Assembly: GCA_012519055.1 (NCBI GenBank)
Contig: JAAYQU010000043.1
Location: 1 to 64,000, forward strand
Length of the DNA: 64,000 nucleotides
Direction of reading: 5' to 3'
Source of the DNA: Bacteroidales bacterium
GTDB lineage: Bacteria; Bacteroidota; Bacteroidia; Bacteroidales; Salinivirgaceae
The position numbers were made by a program, and so were the translations under genes. The notes under the pieces were generated by a model that worked only from the letters and a program-made list of their open reading frames with translations, had not been told where the DNA came from and did not search any database. Position 1 is the stretch's first letter, and each line of letters begins with the position of its first letter. Below are positions 44,559 to 53,534 of this stretch, piece after piece.

Positions 44559-45377
44559 TTAACACAATAGCAAATTACTCATTGTTACTTGCATTTTCGC
44601 AGCTTCCTTTTGAGCGGCTTCAGCAAAGTCATCTGATTGAGAGGCATAAATAATTTGTCTCGAGCTGTTGACGAGCAATCCGCAGTTGCTATTCATACCG
44701 TGCTGTGCAACTTGATGTAAATCGCCACCTTGCACTCCAACGCCCGGAACTAAAATAAAATTATCGGGGACTATCTTTCTTATATCTGATAACATCTGAG
44801 CTTGAGTAGCACCTACAACATACATTAAGTTATCTTTAGTTCCCCATTTTAAACTCTCTTGCACAACTTGAATGTACAACGGGTTATCATTTTTCATATT
44901 TTTCTTCTGAAAATCATCGGCACCTTTGTTTGATGTTAGTGCCAACACTATTACCCATTTGTTACTATACTCAAGAAACGGTAAAACAGAATCAGAACCC
45001 ATATACGAATTAACTGTAACAGCGTCAAAATCAAATGTTTCAAAAAATGTCTTAGCATACATTTTCGATGTGTTTCCAATATCACCGCGCTTAGCATCCG
45101 CTATCAGAAACATTGAAGGATAGTTATTACGAATATAATCAACAGTTTTTTCTAAACTTATCCAGCCGTTAATTCCGTTACATTCATAGAAGGCAATATT
45201 TGGTTTATAAGCAACTGTATATTTATGAGTTGCATCAATAATAGCTTTATTAAACTCAAAAATTGGGTCGTCATGCCTTTTCAGCGATTGCGGAATTTTC
45301 TCTAAATCACTGTCCAATCCGACACACAAAAACGACTTTTTGGCTTTTATCTGATTAACTATATCGCTGTAATTCAT
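44559..45377 (-). CDS. pyrF: Orotidine 5'-phosphate decarboxylase (type 2)
   Basis: Last step to UMP. FLCVGLDSDLEKIP at the start, AYKPNIAFYE, the catalytic Lys/Asp loop IADAKRGDIGNT and the phosphate-binding end (FILVPGVGVQGGD) are all present. The 272-residue length and the DSDLEKIP form mark the longer type 2 enzymes. Follows purM and prfA in the same direction, an order common in Bacteroidota, but separated from prfA by a gap with a palindrome. Confidence 0.92.
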   Translation of the reverse strand: MNYSDIVNQIKAKKSFLCVGLDSDLEKIPQSLKRHDDPIFEFNKAIIDATHKYTVAYKPNIAFYECNGINGWISLEKTVDYIRNNYPSMFLIADAKRGDIGNTSKMYAKTFFETFDFDAVTVNSYMGSDSVLPFLEYSNKWVIVLALTSNKGADDFQKKNMKNDNPLYIQVVQESLKWGTKDNLMYVVGATQAQMLSDIRKIVPDNFILVPGVGVQGGDLHQVAQHGMNSNCGLLVNSSRQIIYASQSDDFAEAAQKEAAKMQVTMSNLLLC

Positions 45378-45457
45378 AAATCCTTATGGTTTGATGTTTT
45401 ATAAATAACATTCTATTAATCAATTGCTAATTGATTAACGTATGCAACGTTCATAAC

Positions 45458-45485
45458 GTAGAGACGGAGCATGCTCCGTCTCTAC
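45458..45485. repeat. Perfect 28-nt palindrome
   Basis: GTAGAGACGGAGCA followed by its exact complement TGCTCCGTCTCTAC, in the gap between prfA and pyrF. A diverged copy lies at 41826-41853. Such REP-like palindromes are scattered in Bacteroidota genomes. It has no U-tract, so termination is unlikely to be its sole role. Confidence 0.75.
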
Positions 45486-45494
45486 AACTTTTAA

Positions 45495-46571
45495 CTATAT
45501 CGTACTCTCGTTAAGTTTCTCCGCATTTTCCGCTACTTGCAGCTTCTCTATTATCTCATCAATATCCCCGTCCATAACAGCCGACAAATTATATAGTGTC
45601 AAGCCAATACGGTGGTCAGTAATTCTTCCTTGTGGATAGTTGTATGTTCTAATTTTAGCCGAACGGTCGCCAGTTGAAACCATTGTTTTGCGCTTTGAAG
45701 CCAATTCATCCATACGTTTCTGATATTCAATATTGTAGAGTCTTGTTTTTAGCTCGCGCATTGCCTTGTCTAAATTTTTTAATTGCGATTTTTCGTCTTG
45801 ACAAGTCACTACAAGCCCCGTTGGAATATGCGTTAAACGTATAGCCGAGTATGTTGTGTTGACTGACTGTCCACCAGGTCCAGAACTGCAATAGGTATCT
45901 TTGCGTATGTCTTCATTTCTAATCTCAATATCAAAATCATCGGCTTCTGGTAAAACTGCAACTGTAGCAGCCGAAGTGTGTACCCTACCCTGGGTTTCCG
46001 TTTGCGGAACTCGTTGTACACGGTGTACTCCAGACTCATATTTTAAAATTCCATATACTCCGTTGCCTGTAACACTTGCTACTATTTCCTTGTAACCTCC
46101 TGATGTCCCTTCAGTTGTGCTGGTTACTTCAAGTTTCCAACCTTTTTGTTCAATAAACTTGCTGTACATTCTAAATAGGTCACCCGCAAATATACTAGCC
46201 TCATCGCCCCCTGTCCCTGCCCTGATTTCAAGAATGGCATTTTTGTCATCTTCGGGATCTTTGGGTATCATCAATATTCTGATTTTATCCTCAATTTGCG
46301 GTATCTGCTCTTCTAACAAATCTATCTCATCTTTTGCCATTTGACACAGGTCTTCATCTTTTTCCGTTGCCAAAAGCTCTTTCGAAGACTTGAGATTTGC
46401 CAAAGCATTTTTGTACTCTTTCCCTGTTTCAACAATGGGTTCGAGGTTTTTGTACTCTTTATTTAATTTTACAAATCTTTGCACATCGCTTATTACCGAA
46501 GGATCAGCAAGCTGCTGACCTATCTCCTCATACTTTAATCGAAGCGATTCTAATTTTTCAATAAGTGCCAT
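45495..46571 (-). CDS. prfA: Peptide chain release factor 1
   Basis: Ends translation at UAA and UAG. The GGQ motif that triggers peptide release is in SSGPGGQSVNTTYSAIRLTHIPTG in shortened spacing, and domain 2 shows the PxT-type codon-recognition segment near VHRVQRVPQTETQGRVHTSAATVAV. Length of 358 residues is normal. Ten bases downstream of purM. Confidence 0.93.
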   Translation of the reverse strand: MALIEKLESLRLKYEEIGQQLADPSVISDVQRFVKLNKEYKNLEPIVETGKEYKNALANLKSSKELLATEKDEDLCQMAKDEIDLLEEQIPQIEDKIRILMIPKDPEDDKNAILEIRAGTGGDEASIFAGDLFRMYSKFIEQKGWKLEVTSTTEGTSGGYKEIVASVTGNGVYGILKYESGVHRVQRVPQTETQGRVHTSAATVAVLPEADDFDIEIRNEDIRKDTYCSSGPGGQSVNTTYSAIRLTHIPTGLVVTCQDEKSQLKNLDKAMRELKTRLYNIEYQKRMDELASKRKTMVSTGDRSAKIRTYNYPQGRITDHRIGLTLYNLSAVMDGDIDEIIEKLQVAENAEKLNESTI

Positions 46572-46581
46572 ATATGGTCTA

Positions 46582-47754
46582 TTAAATATATTCTAATTTT
46601 CCAAACTCTGTTTCTATTGTTAGTTTGTTACCTTCTGACTTTGAACAGTGTCCTATAACCTTTGCTTCAAGATTGTAACTATCTGCAATATCAATAACTT
46701 GTTGAGCTGATTTAGGATTTACATATAGTTCAAAACGATGTCCCATATTAAAAACCTGATACATTTCATGCCAAGAAGCATCTGATTGTTCTTTGATTAT
46801 TTTAAACAGAACAGGTATTTCAAACATATTATCCTTTACAACATGCATATTCTCAACAAACTTCATAACTTTTGTTTGCGCACCACCCGAGCAATGTATC
46901 ATGCCGTGGATATCGGTTCTCATTACTTCGAGAATTTTTTTAACAACTGGTGCATATGTTCGTGTAGGACTAAGTACCAACTTTCCAACATCTAACCCAA
47001 CCTCTTCAATCATTTGCGTAAGTTTAAGATTTCCGCTATATACCAATTCATTAGGTACTTGTGGGGCGAAACTTTCCGGGTATTTTTTAGCTAAGTATTT
47101 ATCAAAAACATCGTGTCGAGCACTTGTAAGTCCGTTACTACCCATTCCCGAGTTGTATTGTGTCTCATAAGTTGTTTGCCCCGATGATGATAATCCTACA
47201 ATTAAGTCGCCATCTTGAATATTTGCATTGTCGATTACCTGGTCTCTTCTAATCCTTGCTGTAACGGTGCTGTCAACAATTATTGTTCTTACAAGATCAC
47301 CAACATCAGCCGTTTCTCCACCTGTAAAGTGACACGTAACACCATGCTGCCCGAGTTTTTCAATTACATTACTGGTGCCTTCAATAACTGCTTTTATGAC
47401 CTCTCCAGGTATAAGATTTTTGTTCCTTCCAATGGTCGATGATACCAAAATATTGTCAGTTGCGCCAACACATAGTAAATCATCAATATTCATAATCAGG
47501 GCATCCTGAGCAATCCCCTCCCAAACAGACAAATCGCCTGTCTCTTTCCAATAAATATACGCAAGTGATGATTTTGTCCCTGCTCCATCAGCATGCATTA
47601 TGTTGCAGTATTCAGGATCTCCCCCTAAAAAATCGGGTATAATCTTACAAAATGCTTTCGGATATAAACCTTTATCGATATTCTTTATAGCATTATGAAC
47701 TTCGCTCTTAGACGCAGAGACACCACGTTGTCCATAGCGTGATTTATTTTGCAT
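46582..47754 (-). CDS. purM: Phosphoribosylformylglycinamidine cyclo-ligase (AIR synthetase)
   Basis: Closes the imidazole ring in purine synthesis with ATP. The PurM fold is shown by MHADGAGTKSSLAYIYW, MNIDDLLCVGATDNILVSSTIGRN, CHFTGGETADVGDLVRTI and GLSSSGQTTYETQYNSGMGSNG in order. The 390-residue form with the extended N-terminus is usual in Bacteroidota. First gene of the purM-prfA set; a -7 box lies just ahead. Confidence 0.88.
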   Translation of the reverse strand: MQNKSRYGQRGVSASKSEVHNAIKNIDKGLYPKAFCKIIPDFLGGDPEYCNIMHADGAGTKSSLAYIYWKETGDLSVWEGIAQDALIMNIDDLLCVGATDNILVSSTIGRNKNLIPGEVIKAVIEGTSNVIEKLGQHGVTCHFTGGETADVGDLVRTIIVDSTVTARIRRDQVIDNANIQDGDLIVGLSSSGQTTYETQYNSGMGSNGLTSARHDVFDKYLAKKYPESFAPQVPNELVYSGNLKLTQMIEEVGLDVGKLVLSPTRTYAPVVKKILEVMRTDIHGMIHCSGGAQTKVMKFVENMHVVKDNMFEIPVLFKIIKEQSDASWHEMYQVFNMGHRFELYVNPKSAQQVIDIADSYNLEAKVIGHCSKSEGNKLTIETEFGKLEYI

Positions 47755-47775
47755 TTTTCAACTATTTTAAGTTTA

Positions 47776-47783
47776 CAAAGGTA
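47776..47783 (-). promoter_or_regulatory. -7 box for purM
   Basis: On the minus strand TACCTTTG, an exact TAnnTTTG match, 22 bases before the purM start. The -33 element is unclear. Confidence 0.45.
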
Positions 47784-47850
47784 ACCGATTTTTCTTTTTT
47801 TTCATACGTTTATAGTTTTTTCGTTTAAGATCGTATGGAACCTCTGATGA

Positions 47851-47884
47851 TTAAAATAAAAAAGAGTCCATTTTCTGGACTCTT
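47851..47884 (-). terminator. Rho-independent terminator after the biotin carrier gene
   Basis: A 9-bp stem (AAGAGTCCA/TGGACTCTT) with a 5-base loop followed on the minus strand by TTTTATTTT. It ends the carboxyltransferase-biotin carrier transcript. Confidence 0.8.
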
Positions 47885-47942
47885 GATTATATGGTTAATA
47901 CTTAAAAAATTTAACGTACTATAATTCTGAAGCACCTGATTC

Positions 47943-48299
47943 TTAATCTACATCTGACTGAGCTTCGGGGTCTTTATCTAAGTCAAACTCCATTAACAGT
48001 GCATTGTTCGGAACAACACTTCCTTTCTGCACATGTATTTTAGTGACAGTTCCATTTACAGTGCTTCTTATAACACTTTCCGTTTTCATTGCCTCAAGAA
48101 CACAAAGTCCTGTTCCTTTTTTAATAACATCGCCCTCTTTTACCAAAACTTTCAAAATATTTCCGGGTAAGAACGATCTTAAAACTCTTGGATTTGGCAA
48201 CTCATACTTCTTACGTTTTTCATACTTAGTGTGATAAAGGGTTTTATAAGCCACATCATCAATCACTAACGTTTTATATTTTACTTTTTCTTGTTCCAT
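47943..48299 (-). CDS. Biotin carboxyl carrier protein
   Basis: A 118-residue protein with a C-terminal biotinyl domain: VLKVLVKEGDVIKKGTGLCVLEAMKTE, where the Lys of EAMK is the biotin site. The residue after it is Thr rather than the usual Met. The N-terminal ~45 residues form a strand-rich linker. It follows the carboxyltransferase gene by 11 bases on the same strand, so it should carry CO2 for that enzyme. Confidence 0.85.
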   Translation of the reverse strand: MEQEKVKYKTLVIDDVAYKTLYHTKYEKRKKYELPNPRVLRSFLPGNILKVLVKEGDVIKKGTGLCVLEAMKTESVIRSTVNGTVTKIHVQKGSVVPNNALLMEFDLDKDPEAQSDVD

Positions 48300-48310
48300 A
48301 ATCGTGACTA

Positions 48311-49855
48311 TTATAACGGAGGAGTTCCATGTTTTTTACGTGGTCGTCCGTCTGTTTTGTTAGCAGAAACCTCAATAGCATGAAGCAATATCTCTCTTGT
48401 GCGTTGTGGTTCTATAACTGCATCAATATACCCTTTTGAGGCTGCTGCGTATGGATTAGCAAACTTATCTTTATACTCTTTAATTTTCAATTTACGCATC
48501 TCTTCAGGCGATTCAGCAGCTGCAATCTCTTTTCTAAATATAATATTAGCTGCACCCTCAGGACCCATAACTGCAATTTCGGCTGTAGGCCAAGCAAATA
48601 CAAAGTCTGCTCTTAGGTGTCGCGAGTTCATTGCTATATAACCTCCACCGTATGCTTTACGCAAAATAACAGTTATTTTTGGCACAGTTGCCTCACTATA
48701 AGCGTACAACATTTTTGCTCCGTGTCTGATAATACCAGCGTGCTCTTGATCAATACCAGGTAAAAATCCCGGCATATCTTCAATTGTAACTATTGGAATA
48801 TTAAATGAGTCGCAATAGGTAATAAAGCGTGCTGCCTTGTCAGATGAGTCACAATCGAGAACGCCTGCAAGATAGAGTGGCTGATTTGCAACAAATCCTA
48901 CTGTTTCACCATTAATACGTCCAAATCCAATTACTATATTTGGTGCAAAATGTTCGGCTATTTCAAAAAAGTCGCTATCGTCGACAATTGCCATAATAAC
49001 CTCACGAACATCGTATGGTTGTCTGGTGTCCGATGGTACTATTTTCTCAATTTTGATATCTTTTCTGGGCTCTTTTGGAGGGAATGATCGCGCTTTTTGG
49101 CCATTATTCCAAGGAATGAATGTTAATAGCTTTTTAATTTGTTCAAAACACTCTAATTCAGACATTGCATAAAAGTGGGCATTCCCTGATATTTCGGCAT
49201 GAACCTTTGCTCCACCAAGCTCTTCCATTGATATCTCTTCTCCAAGAACAGTTTTAATTACCTCTGGTCCTGTTATAAACATTTTCGAGATGTTTTCAAC
49301 TACAAAGACAAAATCTGTTAATGCTGGAGAGTATACTGCTCCTCCTGCACATGGTCCTAAAATTACGCTAATTTGTGGGATAACACCTGATGCAAGAGTA
49401 TTACGGAAAAATATTTCGCCATATCCTGCCAGTGAGTTAACTCCCTCTTGAATACGTGCACCGCCCGAATCATTAATCCCAATAAGTGGCATTCGCATTT
49501 TTAGCGAGTGGTCCATAATTTTAGTAATTTTTCTTGCGTGTGCAAAGCCAAGAGAACCTCCTTCAACAGTAAAGTCTTGCGCATATATACATACGGGTTG
49601 TCCGTATATTGTTCCTGTTCCGGTTATAACGCCGTCACCTGCCAAAACTTTGTTTTGCATATCAAAATCGCGTGCATCGTGCTGTACAAATAGGTCGTAC
49701 TCTTGGAATGAGTCTTTATCAAGGAGTGCGAATATCCGCTCACGAGCAGTCATCTTCCCGCGTGCCTGCTGTTTGAGACTTGCCTCTTCTCCACCGCCGG
49801 CTTCTGCTATCGCTTTGCGTTTTAGCAGTTCATTTGTTTTCTGTTTTAATGACAT
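48311..49855 (-). CDS. Acyl-CoA carboxyltransferase (propionyl-CoA carboxylase beta / methylmalonyl-CoA decarboxylase alpha type)
   Basis: A 514-residue biotin-dependent carboxyltransferase. Two crotonase-like halves are visible: GGSLGFAHARKITKIMD, MPLIGINDSGGARIQEGV and GPCAGGAVYSPALTDFVF in the first; FNIPIVTIEDMPGFLPG, RKAYGGGYIAMNSRHL and AWPTAEIAVMGPEGAANI in the second. This matches PccB and MmdA equally. In Bacteroidota it usually acts on methylmalonyl-CoA in propionate formation. No membrane beta subunit (MmdB) and no biotin carboxylase is adjacent. It is co-transcribed with the biotin carrier gene. Confidence 0.85.
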   Translation of the reverse strand: MSLKQKTNELLKRKAIAEAGGGEEASLKQQARGKMTARERIFALLDKDSFQEYDLFVQHDARDFDMQNKVLAGDGVITGTGTIYGQPVCIYAQDFTVEGGSLGFAHARKITKIMDHSLKMRMPLIGINDSGGARIQEGVNSLAGYGEIFFRNTLASGVIPQISVILGPCAGGAVYSPALTDFVFVVENISKMFITGPEVIKTVLGEEISMEELGGAKVHAEISGNAHFYAMSELECFEQIKKLLTFIPWNNGQKARSFPPKEPRKDIKIEKIVPSDTRQPYDVREVIMAIVDDSDFFEIAEHFAPNIVIGFGRINGETVGFVANQPLYLAGVLDCDSSDKAARFITYCDSFNIPIVTIEDMPGFLPGIDQEHAGIIRHGAKMLYAYSEATVPKITVILRKAYGGGYIAMNSRHLRADFVFAWPTAEIAVMGPEGAANIIFRKEIAAAESPEEMRKLKIKEYKDKFANPYAAASKGYIDAVIEPQRTREILLHAIEVSANKTDGRPRKKHGTPPL

Positions 49856-50010
49856 ATATTTGTTTTTTAGGTTAAAAAAAAAATATAGAATATCATGTGA
49901 AAAACGTTAACAATTTATTAACATTTTCATTGCAATATTATAAAACTTTTACCTGCCTGTGAAATTTTTTAATACTTATTTGACAAGTTCGAAGTTTATG
50001 CACCAGATAC

Positions 50011-51096
50011 TCAACGCGATGCATATTTGTATAAAAAGAATGTAATGATCGCGTAGACAATGTTTGGTATCCATAGAGATAAAAACGGGTTAAAACCAGC
50101 ATTTACAGCAAAAACCATTGTTATTTCCTGCATCAAAATATACGAAAATGCTAACGCAAGACCCAATCCAATATTGATACCTATGCCTCCGCGTTTCTTT
50201 TCTGAAGATATACATACCCCCATTATAGCTAAAATAATGGTAGAGAAAGGAAGCGCAAAACGCTTATGTTTTTCGATCTCATAAACAGCCACATTAGCTG
50301 TACCACTAAGTTTTTGTTTTTCAATAAATTCATTGAGTTCACGATAATTCATTGTCTCAACAATCTCGTCTCTTGAAGAAAAATCGCTTTTGTCGAAATT
50401 AACAAACGTTGTATCGAGGTAATCTCCCCATTCAACGTATTCTGATGTTGAATCAATTACTCGTATGTTATAATTGTGTATTGCCCATTTGTTTTTGGTA
50501 GAATCCCATTTAATATAATCGGAATTAATTTTTTCTTTAAGCTTCCTACCTTCAAATCGCTCTAACGAAAATCTGTATCCAATATCCATCGTTGTATTGT
50601 ACGACTGCATATAAATAAATATCCCGGGTGAAATCTGACGATGTATGTCGTTGTCTCTATTCTGATATGGACTGCTTCTGCAATACTTCTCATCGAAGTC
50701 CATTCTTTTTATGTTTGCATGCGGTATAACCCAGTTAATTAATGTAAAGGATAGAAGTGTAAGAATTATTCCACCAACGAAATATGGTCTGAGAAATCGC
50801 CGATAGCTTACACCCCCACTCAAAATGGCAATAATCTCACTATGAGTAGCCATTTTTGAAGTAAAAAATATGACTGCAATAAAAGTGAAAAGTCCGCTAA
50901 AAAGATTTACAAAATATGGAATAAAGTTAACGTAATAATCGAATATAATGGCGTTAAGAGGTGCTTTGTTTTCTATGAAATCGTCAAGTTTTTCAGAAAG
51001 ATCAAATACAACAACTAATATGACAATGAGACCTATTGCATAAAAATAGGTTGCCATAAATTTTTTTAGTATATATCTATCTAACTTGTTGAACAT
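50011..51096 (-). CDS. LptF/LptG family permease
   Basis: A 361-residue inner-membrane protein that should form part of the ABC transporter moving LPS to the outer membrane. The N-terminal helix (FMATYFYAIGLIVILVVVFD) and two more in the first 115 residues, a periplasmic jelly-roll region (~125-265) and three C-terminal helices give the family layout. Conserved elements include LDRYILKKF and the LPF/FSTIILAIMGV turn before the fourth helix. LptF and LptG are not separable by eye. It starts 27 bases after tgt, an arrangement usual in Bacteroidota. Confidence 0.85.
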   Translation of the reverse strand: MFNKLDRYILKKFMATYFYAIGLIVILVVVFDLSEKLDDFIENKAPLNAIIFDYYVNFIPYFVNLFSGLFTFIAVIFFTSKMATHSEIIAILSGGVSYRRFLRPYFVGGIILTLLSFTLINWVIPHANIKRMDFDEKYCRSSPYQNRDNDIHRQISPGIFIYMQSYNTTMDIGYRFSLERFEGRKLKEKINSDYIKWDSTKNKWAIHNYNIRVIDSTSEYVEWGDYLDTTFVNFDKSDFSSRDEIVETMNYRELNEFIEKQKLSGTANVAVYEIEKHKRFALPFSTIILAIMGVCISSEKKRGGIGINIGLGLALAFSYILMQEITMVFAVNAGFNPFLSLWIPNIVYAIITFFLYKYASR

Positions 51097-51122
51097 TTAC
51101 TTGTCAATATTATACAAATATA

Positions 51123-52253
51123 TTACAAACGTGCACTAACGCGAACAATTGTCTCTTTTTTCCACTCCTCAAATGTACCATTAATTATTTGTTCTCTAGC
51201 CTCTCTTACTAAATCTAAGTAAAACCTAAGATTATGAATAGTTGCTATTTGAAGACCTAGAATTTCTCTTGCTTGAAAAAGATGTCTTAAATATGCACGA
51301 GAAAAGTTTTGATCAACATAAGATTTGCCACTCGCATCAATAGGAGAAAAATCATTCTCCCACTTTTTATTTTTAATATTGATGATGCCGTCCCAAGTAA
51401 ACAACATTCCATTTCTACCATTTCGAGTTGGCATTACACAATCAAACATATCAACACCTCGTGCGATACCTTCTATTATATTTGCAGGAGTCCCCACTCC
51501 CATTAGGTAACGAGGCTTTTCAGCAGGTAGAATATCGTTAACAACCTCTATCATTTCATACATTATTTCGGTTGGTTCTCCAACAGAAAGTCCTCCTATA
51601 GCATTACCAACTGCACCCATATCTGACACAAACTTTGCTGCATCTCTGCGCAAATCTGCAAACGCTGCACCCTGTACAATTGGGAAAATGTGTTGCTGAT
51701 AACCATATAAAGATTCAGTACTTTTAAAGTGAGAAAAGCCTCTTTCCAACCATCTTTGTGTCAACATTAACGACTTTTTTGCATACTCTCTGTCGCAACC
51801 TCCTGGAGGACATTCATCTAAAGCCATCATAATATCAGAGCCGATAATACGCTGCTTTTCAACAACATTCTCAGGTGTGAAAAAGTGCTTAGATCCGTCA
51901 ATATGCGAACGAAACTCGACACCCTCTTCACTAATTTTTCTCATATCAGAAAGCGAAAAAACCTGAAACCCCCCGCTATCTGTAAGTATAGGTCTTTCCC
52001 AATTCATAAATTTGGATAAACCTCCTGCCTGATTGAGAACAGTCATTCCCGGACGTAAATAGAGATGATATGTATTCCCCAATATTATTTTGGCATCAAT
52101 ATCGTGCTCTAAATCCTTTTGCAAAACAGCTTTTACGGTACCTAAAGTGCCAACAGGCATAAAAATTGGAGTTGGGATCTCTCCATGATGTGTGCGTATA
52201 ATACCTGCTCTTGCGCCTACTGTTTTCTTTTCTGTTACTAATTCAAAAAACAT
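51123..52253 (-). CDS. tgt: Queuine tRNA-ribosyltransferase
   Basis: Exchanges guanine 34 for a queuosine precursor in tRNA. Catalytic Asp regions are present (ILTDSGGFQVFSLSDMR; MFDCVMPTRNGRNGM). The substrate pocket GNAIGGLSVGEP is normal. The zinc site expected near DPNCDCYTC in most bacteria reads SPIDASGKSYVDQ with no Cys, though the following NFSRAYLRHL and IATIHNLRFY are normal. I believe related Bacteroidota enzymes share the loss, but that is memory. Length of 376 residues is normal. Confidence 0.9.
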   Translation of the reverse strand: MFFELVTEKKTVGARAGIIRTHHGEIPTPIFMPVGTLGTVKAVLQKDLEHDIDAKIILGNTYHLYLRPGMTVLNQAGGLSKFMNWERPILTDSGGFQVFSLSDMRKISEEGVEFRSHIDGSKHFFTPENVVEKQRIIGSDIMMALDECPPGGCDREYAKKSLMLTQRWLERGFSHFKSTESLYGYQQHIFPIVQGAAFADLRRDAAKFVSDMGAVGNAIGGLSVGEPTEIMYEMIEVVNDILPAEKPRYLMGVGTPANIIEGIARGVDMFDCVMPTRNGRNGMLFTWDGIINIKNKKWENDFSPIDASGKSYVDQNFSRAYLRHLFQAREILGLQIATIHNLRFYLDLVREAREQIINGTFEEWKKETIVRVSARL

Positions 52254-52323
52254 GATTTACAGTGTATTGTACCTTTAACTGCTTGTAATATCAATTAATT
52301 TTGCTTGATTTAGATAAAGTCCA

Positions 52324-52331
52324 CAAAGGTA
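52324..52331 (-). promoter_or_regulatory. -7 box for the tgt-lptF/G pair
   Basis: On the minus strand TACCTTTG, an exact TAnnTTTG match, 71 bases before the tgt start, with a TTCG 20 bases further up as a possible weak -33 element. Confidence 0.5.
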
Positions 52332-52688
52332 TATTTTTTTACTAAATTTTTCGAATGTTGATTTCTCTTTACAATTCTCACCAAATAGTGTACTATATCA
52401 ATGAAAATAGCAAATTGTATTGCCTATTTGTACTATATTAGATATTAAAAAATCAAAAATCAATGATTTGACATAAATTTGAATTAAAAGCTATGTTTCA
52501 TGATTTTTTTTATATTTTTGAGATTTGATTAGAAAATTATAATAAAAGGTAGTTATGCCATATTTGTAATTTGAGGTTATATATGTAGTCAAAAGTTTGA
52601 AATATAAACTATAAATAACAAATACTCTATTATTAATAAAAATTAAATTGTATCCAACGATTAAGTTGTATTTGAGTTAAGGTTCTGT
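52332..52688 (+). promoter_or_regulatory. Upstream region of the CheR-SiaBC operon
   Basis: No gene lies in 52254-52688. It is very A/T-rich. TATTTTTG at 52513-52520 fits the -7 consensus toward the operon and would leave a leader of about 160 bases; a well-spaced -33 box is missing. The sequence GTACTATAT occurs twice around 52391 and 52430, which might be a binding site. I see no riboswitch. Confidence 0.35.
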
Positions 52689-53531
52689 ATGGTTTCAATT
52701 GAGGAGAGCAATAGATTTATTTCAGCAATCAAGAACGTTTCGACATATGACTTTACGGATTATTCCGAAATGTCATTCCGTCGCCGTATCGATAAAATTC
52801 TCATTGATAACAGGATGTCTATTGACGAACTTATTCTCAAAGTATCAAAAGATAGTAACTTTTTAGAGAAAGTCATTCAGGGAATAACAGTAAATACTAC
52901 TGAACTATTTCGTGACCCTGAATTGTGGACTACATTGAAATACAGAGTGCTTCCAGATTTTAAACAAAACAAATCAATTTTTATTTGGCATGCTGGGTGT
53001 TCGAGTGGACAGGAAATATACTCCATGCTTATTCTTCTAAACGAACTTGACATGTTTGATAGGGCCAAAGTTTTTGCCACTGACCTAAATACCGAGATGC
53101 TTGAAAAAGCTAAAAAGGGAGAATACAGATACAGATTTAACCTTAATTATTTAGACAACTTTGACAAAGTTATTAGAGAAAACCCATATAACTACGAGGA
53201 TGTACGTGACGTTCCGTATGAAAAATACTTTGATATTGATAACAGTAAAGACTCTATAACTATGAAGCCTTTTTTAAGAAATAAGGCTATATATAGAAAA
53301 CACGACTTAGTTAACGACAAAAATATTTTTTATTCAAAATTCGATATTATATTTTGTAGAAATGTTATTATTTACTTTAACAACAAGCTGCAAAATAGGG
53401 TTATTGAGATGTTTTCTAACAATCTTTACCGTGATGGTTATTTAATTTTAGGTGCACACGAAAGTATATTAGGTTCAATGGCTAACAATTTTGAAAGAAC
53501 AAAAGGCATATATAAGAAAAAGTCATTCTAA
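52689..53531 (+). CDS. cheR: CheR-type protein-glutamate methyltransferase
   Basis: A 280-residue SAM-dependent methyltransferase. The N-terminal helical domain (FTDYSEMSFRRRIDKILI) and the SAM fold are both complete: TELFRDPELW, motif I HAGCSSGQEIYSM, then VFATDLNTEMLEKAKKGEY and FDIIFCRNVIIYF before the last strands. It should methylate glutamates on a receptor-like protein, but no chemoreceptor, CheA or CheW gene is in the window. First gene of a long plus-strand operon; the next gene starts three bases on. Confidence 0.88.
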   Translation: MVSIEESNRFISAIKNVSTYDFTDYSEMSFRRRIDKILIDNRMSIDELILKVSKDSNFLEKVIQGITVNTTELFRDPELWTTLKYRVLPDFKQNKSIFIWHAGCSSGQEIYSMLILLNELDMFDRAKVFATDLNTEMLEKAKKGEYRYRFNLNYLDNFDKVIRENPYNYEDVRDVPYEKYFDIDNSKDSITMKPFLRNKAIYRKHDLVNDKNIFYSKFDIIFCRNVIIYFNNKLQNRVIEMFSNNLYRDGYLILGAHESILGSMANNFERTKGIYKKKSF

Positions 53532-53534
53532 TTT

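Noticed and set aside
45458-45485. Palindrome as CRISPR repeat
   Set aside because: Only two diverged copies 3.6 kb apart, no spacer spacing and no cas genes.
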